Assembly: GCF_030408755.1 (NCBI RefSeq)
Contig: NZ_CP047209.1
Span: forward strand, 62,001 to 126,000
Direction: 5' to 3'
From: Corynebacterium felinum
Lineage (GTDB): Bacteria > Actinomycetota > Actinomycetes > Mycobacteriales > Mycobacteriaceae
Length of the DNA: 64,000 bases
This document shows positions 40,255-48,894 of this stretch, in pieces. Below the pieces are notes generated by a model. The model was not told the DNA's origin. It saw only the letters and a program-made list of their open reading frames with translations, and did no database searches. Both the position numbers and the translations under genes were made by a program. Positions within the stretch are counted from its first letter, which is position 1; each line of letters opens with the position of its first letter.

Positions 40255-43200
40255 ATGAGTACGAAAATAGTTCACCGCCCTGCGCGTTTACATGCAATTA
40301 TTTCCAAACAGGAACCATTGCGGGTAGCGGAGGTTCCCACGATTCGCCAGCGTGGCCAGCAAGCAAATGTGATAACTCTGCTGATGCCCCTAGTTGCCGG
40401 CGGGGGCATGGTGCTGATGATGTTTTCGTCCGGCAATCCGATCCGCATGGCTATTGGCTGCGTGATGTTTGTGGCCGTGATTTTCATGGCGGTGGGCATG
40501 TTTATTCGGGCCCGCACAGGTTCGCTGAAGATCGCGGAGCAGGAGCGGGAACGCTTTTTAGAACATCTTGCCGAGCTGGAGGGTGAGATTCGGCAGCTGG
40601 CGGTGCAGCAGCGTCGTGAAGCATTATCGCGCCACCCCCAACCGGCGGCTTTAACGGATGTTGTGCGCGACCCCTATCGTTTATGGGAGAGGCGGAAAGG
40701 GGACGAGGATTTTCTCATCGTGCGCATCGGCAGCGGGAGGGGGGAGCTGGCGCGGGGCGTTGATGTGCCCCCGCTTTCGAATCCGATGCTGGTACCGGAG
40801 CCGATTGCCAAGGCACATCTTGACCGGATGCTCAGCCGCACATTAACTATTGAGCAGCTGCCGATTGCGATCCCGGTGCGCGGCTGCGTGTCACTGGTGG
40901 GGGATGAGCAGGTGTGTGCGCAGGGGGTGCGGGCGCTGCTGTCCCAGATCGCGGTGTTTCACGCCCCCGATGATGTGCGCATTCATTGTGCGCTTCCGCT
41001 TGCAGATTCGCGTATCGACGCCGACACCCCGCCAGAGTCGATGTTCCACGCACTCGGGCTTGATGCCCGCTGGGCGTTGTGGTTCCCGCACCTGCTCAGC
41101 GAGGATTTATTCGACGGCCCGATCGGGCGCAGGCTGGTCTCCTACGATGAAGAATCAGCCGAAGTATTGCTACACCAAATCGATGCTCGCGCTGAGGCTT
41201 TAAAGGAACGCTCCCGGTTTAAAACCACAGCACTGGATGTGCCGTATCTTGTAATCGTGGTGAATATGGATTCTGAGCATGGGCGGATGATCGCCCAACG
41301 CTTAGATACTGTTTCATCACTCGATGCCGCCCGGCTGAGTGTCATTGCCACTTCCTCGGTGCAATATAATGAGCCCACCCGAGTCGATGTACGCGTATTG
41401 TGCGAAGCAGATGGGCGCATCGCCGTACAGCTACTCGACCGCGGTGAAGTACGCACCCCCACCACAGGCGCCGACGGCTATGTGGAGCGGCTGCTCTACG
41501 GGGGCTCGACAGGGACGATGGATCAGGTAAGCCCCCTTCTGGCGGAAACAGTTGCCCGCGCAGTATCCCCCTTACGCTTGCACGAGGACGCCTCCCCCGA
41601 TGCGCCACTGGAGCAAACCATCGGGCTCGACACCATGCTGGGGGTGGAGAACTTTGCCACCTTTTCCATCCAGGAAGCCTGGCAGCCGCGCGCCCAAGCG
41701 GATTTCCTCAACGTACCTTTCGGCTTAGGGGCCGATAACGAACCTATTTCTTTAGATATTAAAGAATCCGCGAAACAGGGCATGGGCCCGCACGGCTTAT
41801 GCGTCGGCGCAACCGGCTCCGGCAAATCGGAGGTGCTGCGCACCTTAGTGTTAAGCCAAGTAATCTGCCACAGCCCCGAGGACTTATCGCTCGTTTTGGT
41901 GGATTTTAAAGGCGGCGCCACCTTCGCGGGCTTAGAACCTTTGCCGCACACAGCCGCAATCGTGGACAACCTCGAAGACGCCCAAGGTCTTGTCGACCGC
42001 CTCCACGACTCCATCCTGGGCGAAATCCAACGCCGCCAACGAGTACTCCAAGCTGCTGGAAACCTCGCCAACGTGGGCGAATATGCCGCACTTCGGGCCG
42101 AAGGAAAAGTCACAGAACCACTGCCTGTGTTATTTGTCATCATCGACGAGTTCGGTGAACTCCTCGCAGCCAAACCGGAATTTATTGAACTCTTCGTGCA
42201 AATCGGGCGCATCGGCCGCTCCATCGGAGTGCACCTACTCTTAGCCACCCAACGCTTAGAAGAAGGACGTTTGCGCGGCCTCGAATCCTACCTCTCCTAC
42301 CGGATCGGCCTGCGCACTTTTTCCGCCCAAGAATCCCGGGCCGCCCTTGGCTGTACCGACGCCCACGATCTTCCCCCCATCCCCGGGTCGGGGTTTTTAA
42401 AAGTCGACCCCGATATCTTCCTGCGCTTTAAAGCAGCGTATGTGTCTGGCCCCTACGAATCCGCTGAGCGCGCCGGGCAGCGGGAACTTCCACCCGTGCC
42501 CATGCCACTGGAGTTGGCTAATACTACTGAGGCGTGGTTGCAGCAACGGAAATCGCAGCATGCTGCGGCTATCGATGCCCGCAGGGCAAGCACTGTAGCG
42601 CAGCCAACAACGTTGGATCTTGTGGTGTCGCGTTTGGCGCAGGCTGCGCCGAAGACCCGCCAGATTTGGCTGCCCCCGTTGCCGACGTCGATACGCGTAG
42701 ATCAGGTGCTTGGCGCGGTCACGGAAAGCTCACAGCAAGGACTGTCCGCCCCCAGCTCAGGGCATTTGCGCATCAGCATGGGGTTGAAGGATCAACCACT
42801 GAAACAGTGGCAAGGCCCACTCCTGATCGACCTGTCCGGCACCGGCGGTAACATGGCCATTCTCGGGGCACCCCAAACCGGAAAAACCACCGCACTGTGC
42901 ACCCTGATCACCTCCGCCGCACTGACACACCGCCCGAGCGAGCTCAACTTTTATATCATCGACATGGCTGGCTCCACCCTCAACTACCTCGAAGAACTCC
43001 CGCACGTGGGCACGGTTGCTACCCGTTTTGATGAAGATAAACTCCGCCGCACCATCGCGGAGGTGGGCATGTTTTTGAAACGCCGCGAAGAAATTTTCAA
43101 CACCTACCAAATCGCCAGTGTTGAGCAAATGCGCACCATGCACGCCCAGCATGCGCTGCCGGAACTTGCCTGCGCCGACCTTGTGCTTGCTGTCGACGGC

Positions 43201-44355
43201 TGGTCAACGCTGCGCAAAGATTACGAAGAGCTTGCCGACGCCGTCACCGAAATCGCCCAACGCGGACTCTCCTTCGGGGTTCACGTCATTTTCTTAAGCG
43301 GACGCTGGGCCGACTTCCGCCTGCCCCTTCAGGCAGTGATCGGCACAAAACTTGAATTCGCACTCAACGACCCCATCGACTCCGCCATCGGCCGCAAACC
43401 CGCCGCCGCCTTAAAAGAACAACCCACCGGCCGCGCCCTCGACGCGGATGGGCTGTATAGCCACATCGCACAACCAACAATCACCACCCTGTCGCCCCAA
43501 GAAACCGTGGGCGCCATCGCCAACGCCTGGAACGGACCGACCGCCCCGCCGGTACGCATGCTACCTGCACACATCACCCTCGAAACCATCCGCAACAACC
43601 ACCCCCAGCTGACACCGGCGGATATTGTGCTGGGGTTGCGCGAAACCACACTCAGCCCCGCCATTATGAAAACAGAAGAGGAACACCGCCACACCATCAT
43701 CATTGGGGATGCCAAATCTGGAAAAACCTCCTGCTTGCGCGCTCTAGCCCAACAAATCATCGCCGGGAAAAAACCTGGTGAAGTGATGTTCGGAATCTGG
43801 GATCTTAAACGCGGTCTACTCGGAACTATCCCTGATCCCTTCATCGGCGGCTACGCCGGAACCGTACCAGGCTGCGAAACTCTGGCCAAAGGGATCGCCG
43901 CCGAACTCGAACGCCGGCTGCCAGGTCCAAGCATCACCATTGAACAACTGCGCACCCGCACCTGGTGGCAAGGCCCCGAAATTTATCTGCTTATCGATAA
44001 TATCGACATGATGGAAGGCTCTGCGAACCCGCTGAAAATTTTAAGCAAATATTTCCATCAAGCAGCCGACATCGGATTGCACGTGATTGTGACACGCCGC
44101 TCCACCGGCATGGCCAAAGCCGGCTACGACCCTGTGATGCAAACCCTGCGTGAGGCTGGGGCAACAAGTATTCTTCTTTCCGGCGACCGCCAAGAAGGCC
44201 CCATCTACCCCAAAGTATTTCTCAAACCCCTCCCGCCCGGACGCGCCCAATGGGTTGACCGCTCCGGGCGAGTGGAAATGGTACAAATCGGCTACCTCGC
44301 CGATGAGCACACCTACACAGGTGTTCTTAGCCCCACAAACAGCGGGAAAACATAA
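40255..44355 (+). CDS. eccC: Type VII secretion ATPase EccC, canonical
   Basis: A 1366-residue FtsK/SpoIIIE-type motor. Two transmembrane segments lie near residues 40-85. All three ATPase domains have intact P-loops: GATGSGKSE (about 518), GAPQTGKTT (about 871) and GDAKSGKTS (about 1151). Domain 1 also has DFKGGATF, VIIDEFGELL and ATQRLEEG, the hallmarks of EccC. It would power export of the Esx proteins. AAGGG lies about 10 bases before the ATG. It is transcribed away from the esx operon across a shared 632-base region. Only this copy looks fully competent for hydrolysis. Confidence 0.93.
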   Translation: MSTKIVHRPARLHAIISKQEPLRVAEVPTIRQRGQQANVITLLMPLVAGGGMVLMMFSSGNPIRMAIGCVMFVAVIFMAVGMFIRARTGSLKIAEQERERFLEHLAELEGEIRQLAVQQRREALSRHPQPAALTDVVRDPYRLWERRKGDEDFLIVRIGSGRGELARGVDVPPLSNPMLVPEPIAKAHLDRMLSRTLTIEQLPIAIPVRGCVSLVGDEQVCAQGVRALLSQIAVFHAPDDVRIHCALPLADSRIDADTPPESMFHALGLDARWALWFPHLLSEDLFDGPIGRRLVSYDEESAEVLLHQIDARAEALKERSRFKTTALDVPYLVIVVNMDSEHGRMIAQRLDTVSSLDAARLSVIATSSVQYNEPTRVDVRVLCEADGRIAVQLLDRGEVRTPTTGADGYVERLLYGGSTGTMDQVSPLLAETVARAVSPLRLHEDASPDAPLEQTIGLDTMLGVENFATFSIQEAWQPRAQADFLNVPFGLGADNEPISLDIKESAKQGMGPHGLCVGATGSGKSEVLRTLVLSQVICHSPEDLSLVLVDFKGGATFAGLEPLPHTAAIVDNLEDAQGLVDRLHDSILGEIQRRQRVLQAAGNLANVGEYAALRAEGKVTEPLPVLFVIIDEFGELLAAKPEFIELFVQIGRIGRSIGVHLLLATQRLEEGRLRGLESYLSYRIGLRTFSAQESRAALGCTDAHDLPPIPGSGFLKVDPDIFLRFKAAYVSGPYESAERAGQRELPPVPMPLELANTTEAWLQQRKSQHAAAIDARRASTVAQPTTLDLVVSRLAQAAPKTRQIWLPPLPTSIRVDQVLGAVTESSQQGLSAPSSGHLRISMGLKDQPLKQWQGPLLIDLSGTGGNMAILGAPQTGKTTALCTLITSAALTHRPSELNFYIIDMAGSTLNYLEELPHVGTVATRFDEDKLRRTIAEVGMFLKRREEIFNTYQIASVEQMRTMHAQHALPELACADLVLAVDGWSTLRKDYEELADAVTEIAQRGLSFGVHVIFLSGRWADFRLPLQAVIGTKLEFALNDPIDSAIGRKPAAALKEQPTGRALDADGLYSHIAQPTITTLSPQETVGAIANAWNGPTAPPVRMLPAHITLETIRNNHPQLTPADIVLGLRETTLSPAIMKTEEEHRHTIIIGDAKSGKTSCLRALAQQIIAGKKPGEVMFGIWDLKRGLLGTIPDPFIGGYAGTVPGCETLAKGIAAELERRLPGPSITIEQLRTRTWWQGPEIYLLIDNIDMMEGSANPLKILSKYFHQAADIGLHVIVTRRSTGMAKAGYDPVMQTLREAGATSILLSGDRQEGPIYPKVFLKPLPPGRAQWVDRSGRVEMVQIGYLADEHTYTGVLSPTNSGKT

Positions 44356-44454
44356 AAAGCCCGTGATTTCACGCCTTCCACCGCACAGTTGAGCAACCGC
44401 ACCCTCATTGTTCAGCTGTATTCAGCCTGCACGAGTGTTGTCTAACTGGGGTTG

Positions 44455-44511
44455 CTCGACCTTTGTGTACACAGTGCCGTGAAATATGCCCGTGGGAAAG
44501 AAAAGGTCGAG
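44455..44511. repeat. CTCGACC inverted-repeat element, copy 1
   Basis: CTCGACCTTT (44455-44464) and AAAGGTCGAG (44502-44511) form a perfect 10-bp inverted repeat, 57 bases end to end. The context is GTTGCTCGACC on the left and GAAAAGGTCGAGTAGTC on the right, and is shared with the other copies. Confidence 0.75.
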
Positions 44512-44569
44512 TAGTCTCACCGCCTAGGGTGATCTGAACCTGAGCACAGGTGTACACAGAGTGAGGTTG

Positions 44570-44627
44570 CTCGACCTTTTCACCCCCACACCCCTCAATT
44601 CTGAGGTGTCTGGCAGAAAAGGTCGAG
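44570..44627. repeat. CTCGACC inverted-repeat element, copy 2
   Basis: Arms CTCGACCTTT (44570-44579) and AAAGGTCGAG (44618-44627), 58 bases long. It repeats copy 1 at a distance of 115 bases; the middle sequences differ. Confidence 0.75.
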
Positions 44628-44757
44628 TTATCGGGCACGCACGTGGCTTGAGCTGGGGGCAGACCAGTTTCTGGGTGCAGGACAGCACAGAATATTCCCC
44701 ACAACCTTAAGGTGTGTGGCTTAGCTGGCTACCAGAATTGTGAAGAAAACCCTCACG

Positions 44758-44976
44758 TTATGGATGCTGATCAGAACTGTCCGGCTCCTGGATATTGAGA
44801 ATCCACGCCAGTTCATCTTCAAAAAACGAGTCGAAAAGCTCCGCGCTTTCCTCTTGCTCTTCTGCTGGGATGAAATATCCTGTTGTCACGTTCTGATTGG
44901 GTGCCGCTTCCCTCTCTTGGATCAGTTCGAGGCGGAGGTCTATTTCTTGTGGCTTATTGGAATGTTCATTGCTCAT
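44758..44976 (-). CDS. Small acidic hypothetical protein
   Basis: A 72-residue, strongly acidic protein (SNEHSNKPQEIDLRLEL, then EEQEESAELFDSFFEDELAW). GGTGAGGGC precedes the start. No family is recognised. It lies downstream of fic on the same strand, between two repeat pairs. It could be a DNA-mimic-like or antitoxin protein from its charge, which is only a guess. Confidence 0.5.
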   Translation of the reverse strand: MSNEHSNKPQEIDLRLELIQEREAAPNQNVTTGYFIPAEEQEESAELFDSFFEDELAWILNIQEPDSSDQHP

Positions 44977-45035
44977 GCCCTCACCGTATCCAGTGCGAGC
45001 GCCAGCACTGAATCGCGTAGCAGCTGTGGCTACAA

Positions 45036-45078
45036 ATTCTGTGGATAACTTCCCAGTGGCCAGAGTTATCCACAGAAT
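45036..45078. repeat. 15-bp inverted repeat with two DnaA boxes
   Basis: ATTCTGTGGATAACT (45036-45050) and AGTTATCCACAGAAT (45064-45078) are perfect inverted repeats, separated by 13 bases. Each arm contains the DnaA-box consensus TTATCCACA (45048-45040 and 45066-45074). It lies between the small acidic gene and fic. It may bind DnaA, serve as a relic of a plasmid origin, or be an RNA hairpin after fic. Confidence 0.6.
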
Positions 45079-45232
45079 TGTAATTAATCTGCGCTCAACT
45101 CTTTTAAAAAACAGAAGCAGCGTGTATTATGTGGAGCCTTTGTGCATGCCGGAGTTGTCGACCTTCAGTAATGGGCACTCGTCGGTGAGGGGGAATATTT
45201 CACCCAGCAAGGAAGAATCCCCATCGTGTACG

Positions 45233-45868
45233 TCACGGCCGTGGCGATGCTATGCGCTGGTACAACACCTCCAGAGGCCTGATGGAGCGTGCTTTTGTTT
45301 GACGGAAAATTTCTGCACTAGACAGAATGACCAGATAGGGGGGTACAGCACTCCAGTCAAGAACTATTCCGTTTGCTTTAGCAAGATTCTCCATAATAAT
45401 TCGGGTGCTTCGCCCATTTCCTTCCCGGAAAGGGTGCACGTAGTCAAGCATTGCGTGTACTTTCGCCAGCATCTGGGTTTTCTCGTCGAAACTCGCAGAA
45501 TCCCACTGGTAGGCGCGCACTGCCGCATCGATCTGATCCAGTGATTCTGGGATCAGTGTGTAGCTCAAAAACACACTATATTCACCAGGGGCATGGGGCA
45601 TTTCTTTGGTCATATCGACATCACGAAACTGCCCTGCGTGCTCGTAAAGAACAGCAAAAAGCTCAGCATGAATGCGGGAGATTTCCTCCCGCAGCGTTAC
45701 CTCGGATTGTCCGTCATAGCGAGCAGTGAGGAAAGCGGTGTGGGAAAACACCACGCTTTTTTCTACGTTGTGCAGAGTGGGAAAATGGGTGATTCCGAAC
45801 TTGTTTCGAAGAACCGATGTTCCTGGGTACAAATACCTTTCCCAGCGCTGCTGTTCGTTACTGTCCAT
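45233..45868 (-). CDS. fic: Fic-domain AMPylase-type toxin
   Basis: A 211-residue Fic protein with the full active-site motif HPFREGNGRSTR near residue 145, the His, Glu and Arg all in place, so it should transfer AMP from ATP to target proteins. The N-terminus (YLYPGTSVLRNKFG) is typical of bacterial FicT. ATG 45868 is preferred over an in-frame TTG at 45877; AAGG lies 8 bases upstream within the antitoxin gene. It overlaps that gene by 11 bp, as in VbhA–VbhT modules, and translation is probably coupled. Confidence 0.92.
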   Translation of the reverse strand: MDSNEQQRWERYLYPGTSVLRNKFGITHFPTLHNVEKSVVFSHTAFLTARYDGQSEVTLREEISRIHAELFAVLYEHAGQFRDVDMTKEMPHAPGEYSVFLSYTLIPESLDQIDAAVRAYQWDSASFDEKTQMLAKVHAMLDYVHPFREGNGRSTRIIMENLAKANGIVLDWSAVPPYLVILSSAEIFRQTKARSIRPLEVLYQRIASPRP

Positions 45869-46061
45869 CGGAGTCAACCTTGTACTTGCGCAGGATTTCT
45901 TCTTCGGCTTGCTTGAGGGAGCATTCGCCTAATTGGACTCGGATTGCGCGGTCAATATCGTCAGCATCCACATGCATATTCTCAATGGCAAAGCTGGCAA
46001 TGGTGTTGGCAAGATCTGCACGTTGATCTGGGCTTAGCGGGGCATTATCCAAGGTATACAT
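45858..46061 (-). CDS. VbhA-like antitoxin of Fic
   Basis: A 67-residue protein, MYTLDNAPLSPDQRADLANT, containing SFAIENMHVD. This holds the class I inhibitory motif (S/T)xxxE(G/N) as SFAIEN near residue 24; the Glu blocks ATP binding in Fic. The end reads ECSLKQAEEEILRKYK, usual for antitoxins of the family. GAGGAG lies 10 bases before the start. It is encoded upstream of fic and overlaps it by 11 bp. Confidence 0.88.
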   Translation of the reverse strand: MYTLDNAPLSPDQRADLANTIASFAIENMHVDADDIDRAIRVQLGECSLKQAEEEILRKYKVDSDGQ

Positions 46062-46445
46062 GTATTTACTCCTCGACTTTCAAACCTATCCACGTTTAAG
46101 AATAGTTGAATGATTCAGTGAGGTGTTCTCATGAGGGAAAATGCGTGTGAATCGCCAACCAGTGGGTGGAAGGCGAACGCAAAACAGGCTCAGGGTGTGG
46201 GCCCAGAATGGGTTTATGATGCAATCAGCATCGGTGGTGCTTTTCTTGGTTGGCGTTGGGGGTTTTAAAGAATAAGAGGAATATTAATTCGACATAGAGC
46301 AAGTGCTACTCATAAAACCGCAGGTCAATTTTTCAGTTGTGTGCTGAAAGTCGAATCAGTATTTGTGAATCAATCCCCACGTATTTATAGGTGCACTTTT
46401 TAGGCGAGGTATGTAGGCTTTCCCGCCTCATAACTTCAGGCACGC

Positions 46446-46503
46446 CTCGACCTTTAAGTCACAGATCCTTTGTGCATGAGGCTGGTTTTTAATCAGGGTC
46501 GAG
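46446..46503. repeat. CTCGACC inverted-repeat element, copy 3
   Basis: CTCGACCTTT (46446-46455) with a right arm GGTCGAG (46497-46503; the A-run is changed to CAG). It is 58 bases long, like the others. Confidence 0.65.
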
Positions 46504-46554
46504 CAGTCGCGGTACGCCTGTGATGCGTGCAGTTTTTTACTTCAGTTGGGTGTG

Positions 46555-46612
46555 CTCGACCAATTCGTGTGCCCGCTTACTGATGGTGGGCTTAGGCATG
46601 GAAAAGGTCGAG
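46555..46612. repeat. CTCGACC inverted-repeat element, copy 4
   Basis: CTCGACCAAT on the left and AAAAGGTCGAG (46602-46612) on the right, 58 bases long. The right flank GAAAAGGTCGAGTGATC matches copies 1 and 2. It lies 109 bases after copy 3, mirroring the spacing of copies 1 and 2. Confidence 0.7.
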
Positions 46613-46657
46613 TGATCAAACAGTAGTAGGGGTATCTTCTACGGTGCAGGGGAGGGT

Positions 46658-47554
46658 TTAGGCTTCCGCGAGGAAACCGGCGACGTCACGGACGCGCTCG
46701 CGAGCCACCTGGGGGGTGGAGATTCTGTGCTCAGAGACGTATTCGCGCACCGAAACGGCCTCGTTTTTCTCAAACCAGTCGTAGTGGCCTGCGATGGTGT
46801 CGTGGGTCGCTACCTGCATGAATGTGGGTGGGAGGGCGGTGGTGGGGAATGTGGTGCCGCAGGTGACGGCGTCGGGAAGCATGCTTAGGTCGAGGTGGGG
46901 GAAGGTGAGGGCGAGGGCGTCGAAAAGCTCAGCGCACAGTACCGCTAAAGCCCCGCCCGAGGAATAACCCCATGCCCCCACCCAGGTTGCGCCCTGCTCG
47001 CGCACCCATGCTGTTGCCGCAGCTACCGCGTCGATGACCTGCGGGAGGGTGTGTTTAGGCACGAGTGGGTAGTCGAGGTCGAGAATGGTCACCCCGGATA
47101 GTTCGGCGACGGCGGCGACTTCGGGGCGCCACGCATTTTCCAACGCCACCCCAGATCCCTTCCACCAGCCGCCGGGGTGTAGGGAGATTGCCCACTTGCC
47201 GTTGGGTTTGGAGGGGGTAAACAGTTGCGCGTTCAGCGCGGGAATGTCGCTGACGTGCACATCTTTGGGGTAGCAGACGCCCGGCATGGAGTGGTCGAGC
47301 GCGGAGCCGAGCATGAGCATGGCGGTGTGGGTGATGCGGTCGGGGAGGCGGGCGTCATAGGTGTCGGCGGGCACGGGGTCGGAGGGGTCGTCGGACCACG
47401 GTGGGTTTTTCGCCGGCATGTCGTAGTGGGCGTAAATGTAGGAGCGAAGCTGCTCTAGTTGCTGCTCGGGGCTGAGTTCGCGGTCGATGCCGCCGACCTG
47501 GAAGGCGGCGCGCTCGTCGGCGTCGGGGGTGTCTGCTGCATATGGGTTAGTCAT
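46658..47554 (-). CDS. Alpha/beta-hydrolase, esterase/lipase-like
   Basis: A 298-residue alpha/beta-hydrolase. It shows an oxyanion-hole motif LHPGGWW near residue 125 and the nucleophile elbow GYSSGGAL near 197, so Ser is present; the Asp and His (HDTIAGHYDW near 250) follow in order. It resembles the hormone-sensitive-lipase side of the superfamily. No signal peptide is visible, so it is probably cytoplasmic. The start may be leaderless (TACCAT 6 bases upstream). It is divergent from the gene at 47604. Substrate unknown. Confidence 0.8.
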   Translation of the reverse strand: MTNPYAADTPDADERAAFQVGGIDRELSPEQQLEQLRSYIYAHYDMPAKNPPWSDDPSDPVPADTYDARLPDRITHTAMLMLGSALDHSMPGVCYPKDVHVSDIPALNAQLFTPSKPNGKWAISLHPGGWWKGSGVALENAWRPEVAAVAELSGVTILDLDYPLVPKHTLPQVIDAVAAATAWVREQGATWVGAWGYSSGGALAVLCAELFDALALTFPHLDLSMLPDAVTCGTTFPTTALPPTFMQVATHDTIAGHYDWFEKNEAVSVREYVSEHRISTPQVARERVRDVAGFLAEA

Positions 47555-47603
47555 GGCATCATGGTAACTGCAAAAGTTGTGCTATACGAGTGAAGGAGAG
47601 AAA

Positions 47604-48212
47604 ATGCAGCGCGTTTCCGAGATTATGGATGCTACGCTTTCGCCCACGAAGGCTGAAGTGGTGGAGGCGGTGATGGGGAAATCGACGATGTGGGGTGCGT
47701 TTCGTTTCGTGGACCCTGATGGCGAGGTGGGGATTGAGTCGATTCTGCTGCGCGATGGGGGTGTGGTGCGGCAGTGTGCGGTGACGTATCGTGCTGATCA
47801 CATCAATCCCGAACATGAATTGTGCACAATGCAACACAGTGTGTTGGGTGAGCGTTTTGTTACCCGTGCTGTCGCCGACCCGGTTGCGGTGCTGGAGTTT
47901 GTGCGCGTCATCCTCGAAGGTGACACCAATGCTCAGCGCAGCGACGGGATTCTGCCCCCGCTTGACATTCGCGGCACCGGCACTGCTGGGGTGGACACGC
48001 TGACGCTTGTCGACGCCGAACTTGCCACCATCACCAGCGACACTGTTTCCGGCACTTGTGTGCTCAACGGGGAGAAGAAGCACTTTCAGCTGCATATTCC
48101 ACTGGTGCCTGAATTGGTGGAGCAAGCGCCAGCACTGGCGCTTATCGGAACCGATAAGGATGGTTCACTCTATGTGTTGGCTACGGTGCAGGTGAGCTCA
48201 AGCGCGCACTAG
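47604..48212 (+). CDS. Conserved protein, possibly maltokinase-cap-like
   Basis: A 202-residue soluble protein. AAGGAGAG lies 5 bases before MQRVSEIMDA; an earlier in-frame ATG is less likely. The stretches FRFVDPDGEVGIESILLRDG, VTYRADHIN and MQHSVLGERF resemble the N-terminal cap-like domain found before maltokinase domains in actinobacteria, here without a kinase domain. The link is tentative. It is convergent with the gene at 48285. Confidence 0.6.
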   Translation: MQRVSEIMDATLSPTKAEVVEAVMGKSTMWGAFRFVDPDGEVGIESILLRDGGVVRQCAVTYRADHINPEHELCTMQHSVLGERFVTRAVADPVAVLEFVRVILEGDTNAQRSDGILPPLDIRGTGTAGVDTLTLVDAELATITSDTVSGTCVLNGEKKHFQLHIPLVPELVEQAPALALIGTDKDGSLYVLATVQVSSSAH

Positions 48213-48220
48213 TGTACGCG

Positions 48221-48280
48221 CCCCCCTTTTTCCCTCATTGAGGAAGTAACCTGCAGGGGAAGGGTAAGGGAAAAGGGGGG
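48221..48280. terminator. Bidirectional terminator hairpin
   Basis: CCCCCCTTTTTCCCT (48221-48235) pairs with AGGGAAAAGGGGGG (about 48267-48280, one bulge). It lies between convergent genes ending at 48212 and 48285. Confidence 0.65.
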
Positions 48281-48284
48281 TGCC

Positions 48285-48755
48285 TTAGTGGGTATTGGGG
48301 GAGGGCTTTGCGTGGCGACGATCAGATTCGCACAGCGCGATGGTTAAATCGAGTCGGCTGGAGTCGGCTGCGCCTTGGTCCACAATGTCTTCCACGGTGG
48401 GAACGAGGGGGAAGAAGGAGGTGCCGTCGGTGGATTTTACCCCGATGCCGATCCGTTCGGTGAGGCTATCGGAGGCGCACGGCCCTATAGACCACACGGA
48501 GCCGGTGGTGGCGTTCATCCATTGGCCAATAACTGCGGTGATCACTTCCACTTTTTCTTTGCGCGTTAATTTTTCGTCGTCCCGGATGGTTTCGACGAGT
48601 GTGCGCGGGAAGTCGGTGTGAGCATCAAAGGTGGCGTGCAGGTTTTTGCTGTGTACTAGTGCGGTGGTTGTAGGTAGTGTTTCTTCGACGAAGCGTTGGA
48701 GGCGGTGGTAGAACCAGTCTTCGTAGTAGGCGGTGACATTGGCGCGTTCATCCAT
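48285..48755 (-). CDS. Hypothetical protein
   Basis: A 156-residue soluble protein (MDERANVTAYYEDWFYHRLQ, then RKEKVEVITAVIGQW and VWSIGPCASDSL). The start at 48755 has AAGGAA about 10 bases upstream; the longer frame adds residues that overlap the divergent promoter. Family not recognised. It is divergent from the ABC operon at 48895. Confidence 0.6.
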   Translation of the reverse strand: MDERANVTAYYEDWFYHRLQRFVEETLPTTTALVHSKNLHATFDAHTDFPRTLVETIRDDEKLTRKEKVEVITAVIGQWMNATTGSVWSIGPCASDSLTERIGIGVKSTDGTSFFPLVPTVEDIVDQGAADSSRLDLTIALCESDRRHAKPSPNTH

Positions 48756-48894
48756 GTGGCACATTCCTTCGGTGGGGGTTAAAGGTGAAGTGGCTGGAAG
48801 TAGTCTCTGTGGCCGAGGATACATTAAACACTGCAGAAACAGGAGATATTTATGCAATAATCATGGTCACTTCATATGCGAAAGGAGTTTAAGT

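Larger units (their letters stand above)
44356..44757. other. Non-coding stretch with two inverted-repeat elements
   Basis: After eccC no gene is seen until 44758. The stretch holds the first pair of the CTCGACC elements (44455 and 44570). Confidence 0.6.
46062..46657. other. Non-coding stretch before the Fic module with two repeat elements
   Basis: A 596-base region without a recognisable gene. It holds the promoter of the antitoxin–fic pair and, at its far end, the second pair of CTCGACC elements (46446 and 46555). Confidence 0.55.

Noticed and set aside
45036..45078. Chromosomal origin of replication
   Set aside because: Only two DnaA boxes, no dnaA, dnaN or gyr genes and no cluster of boxes nearby.
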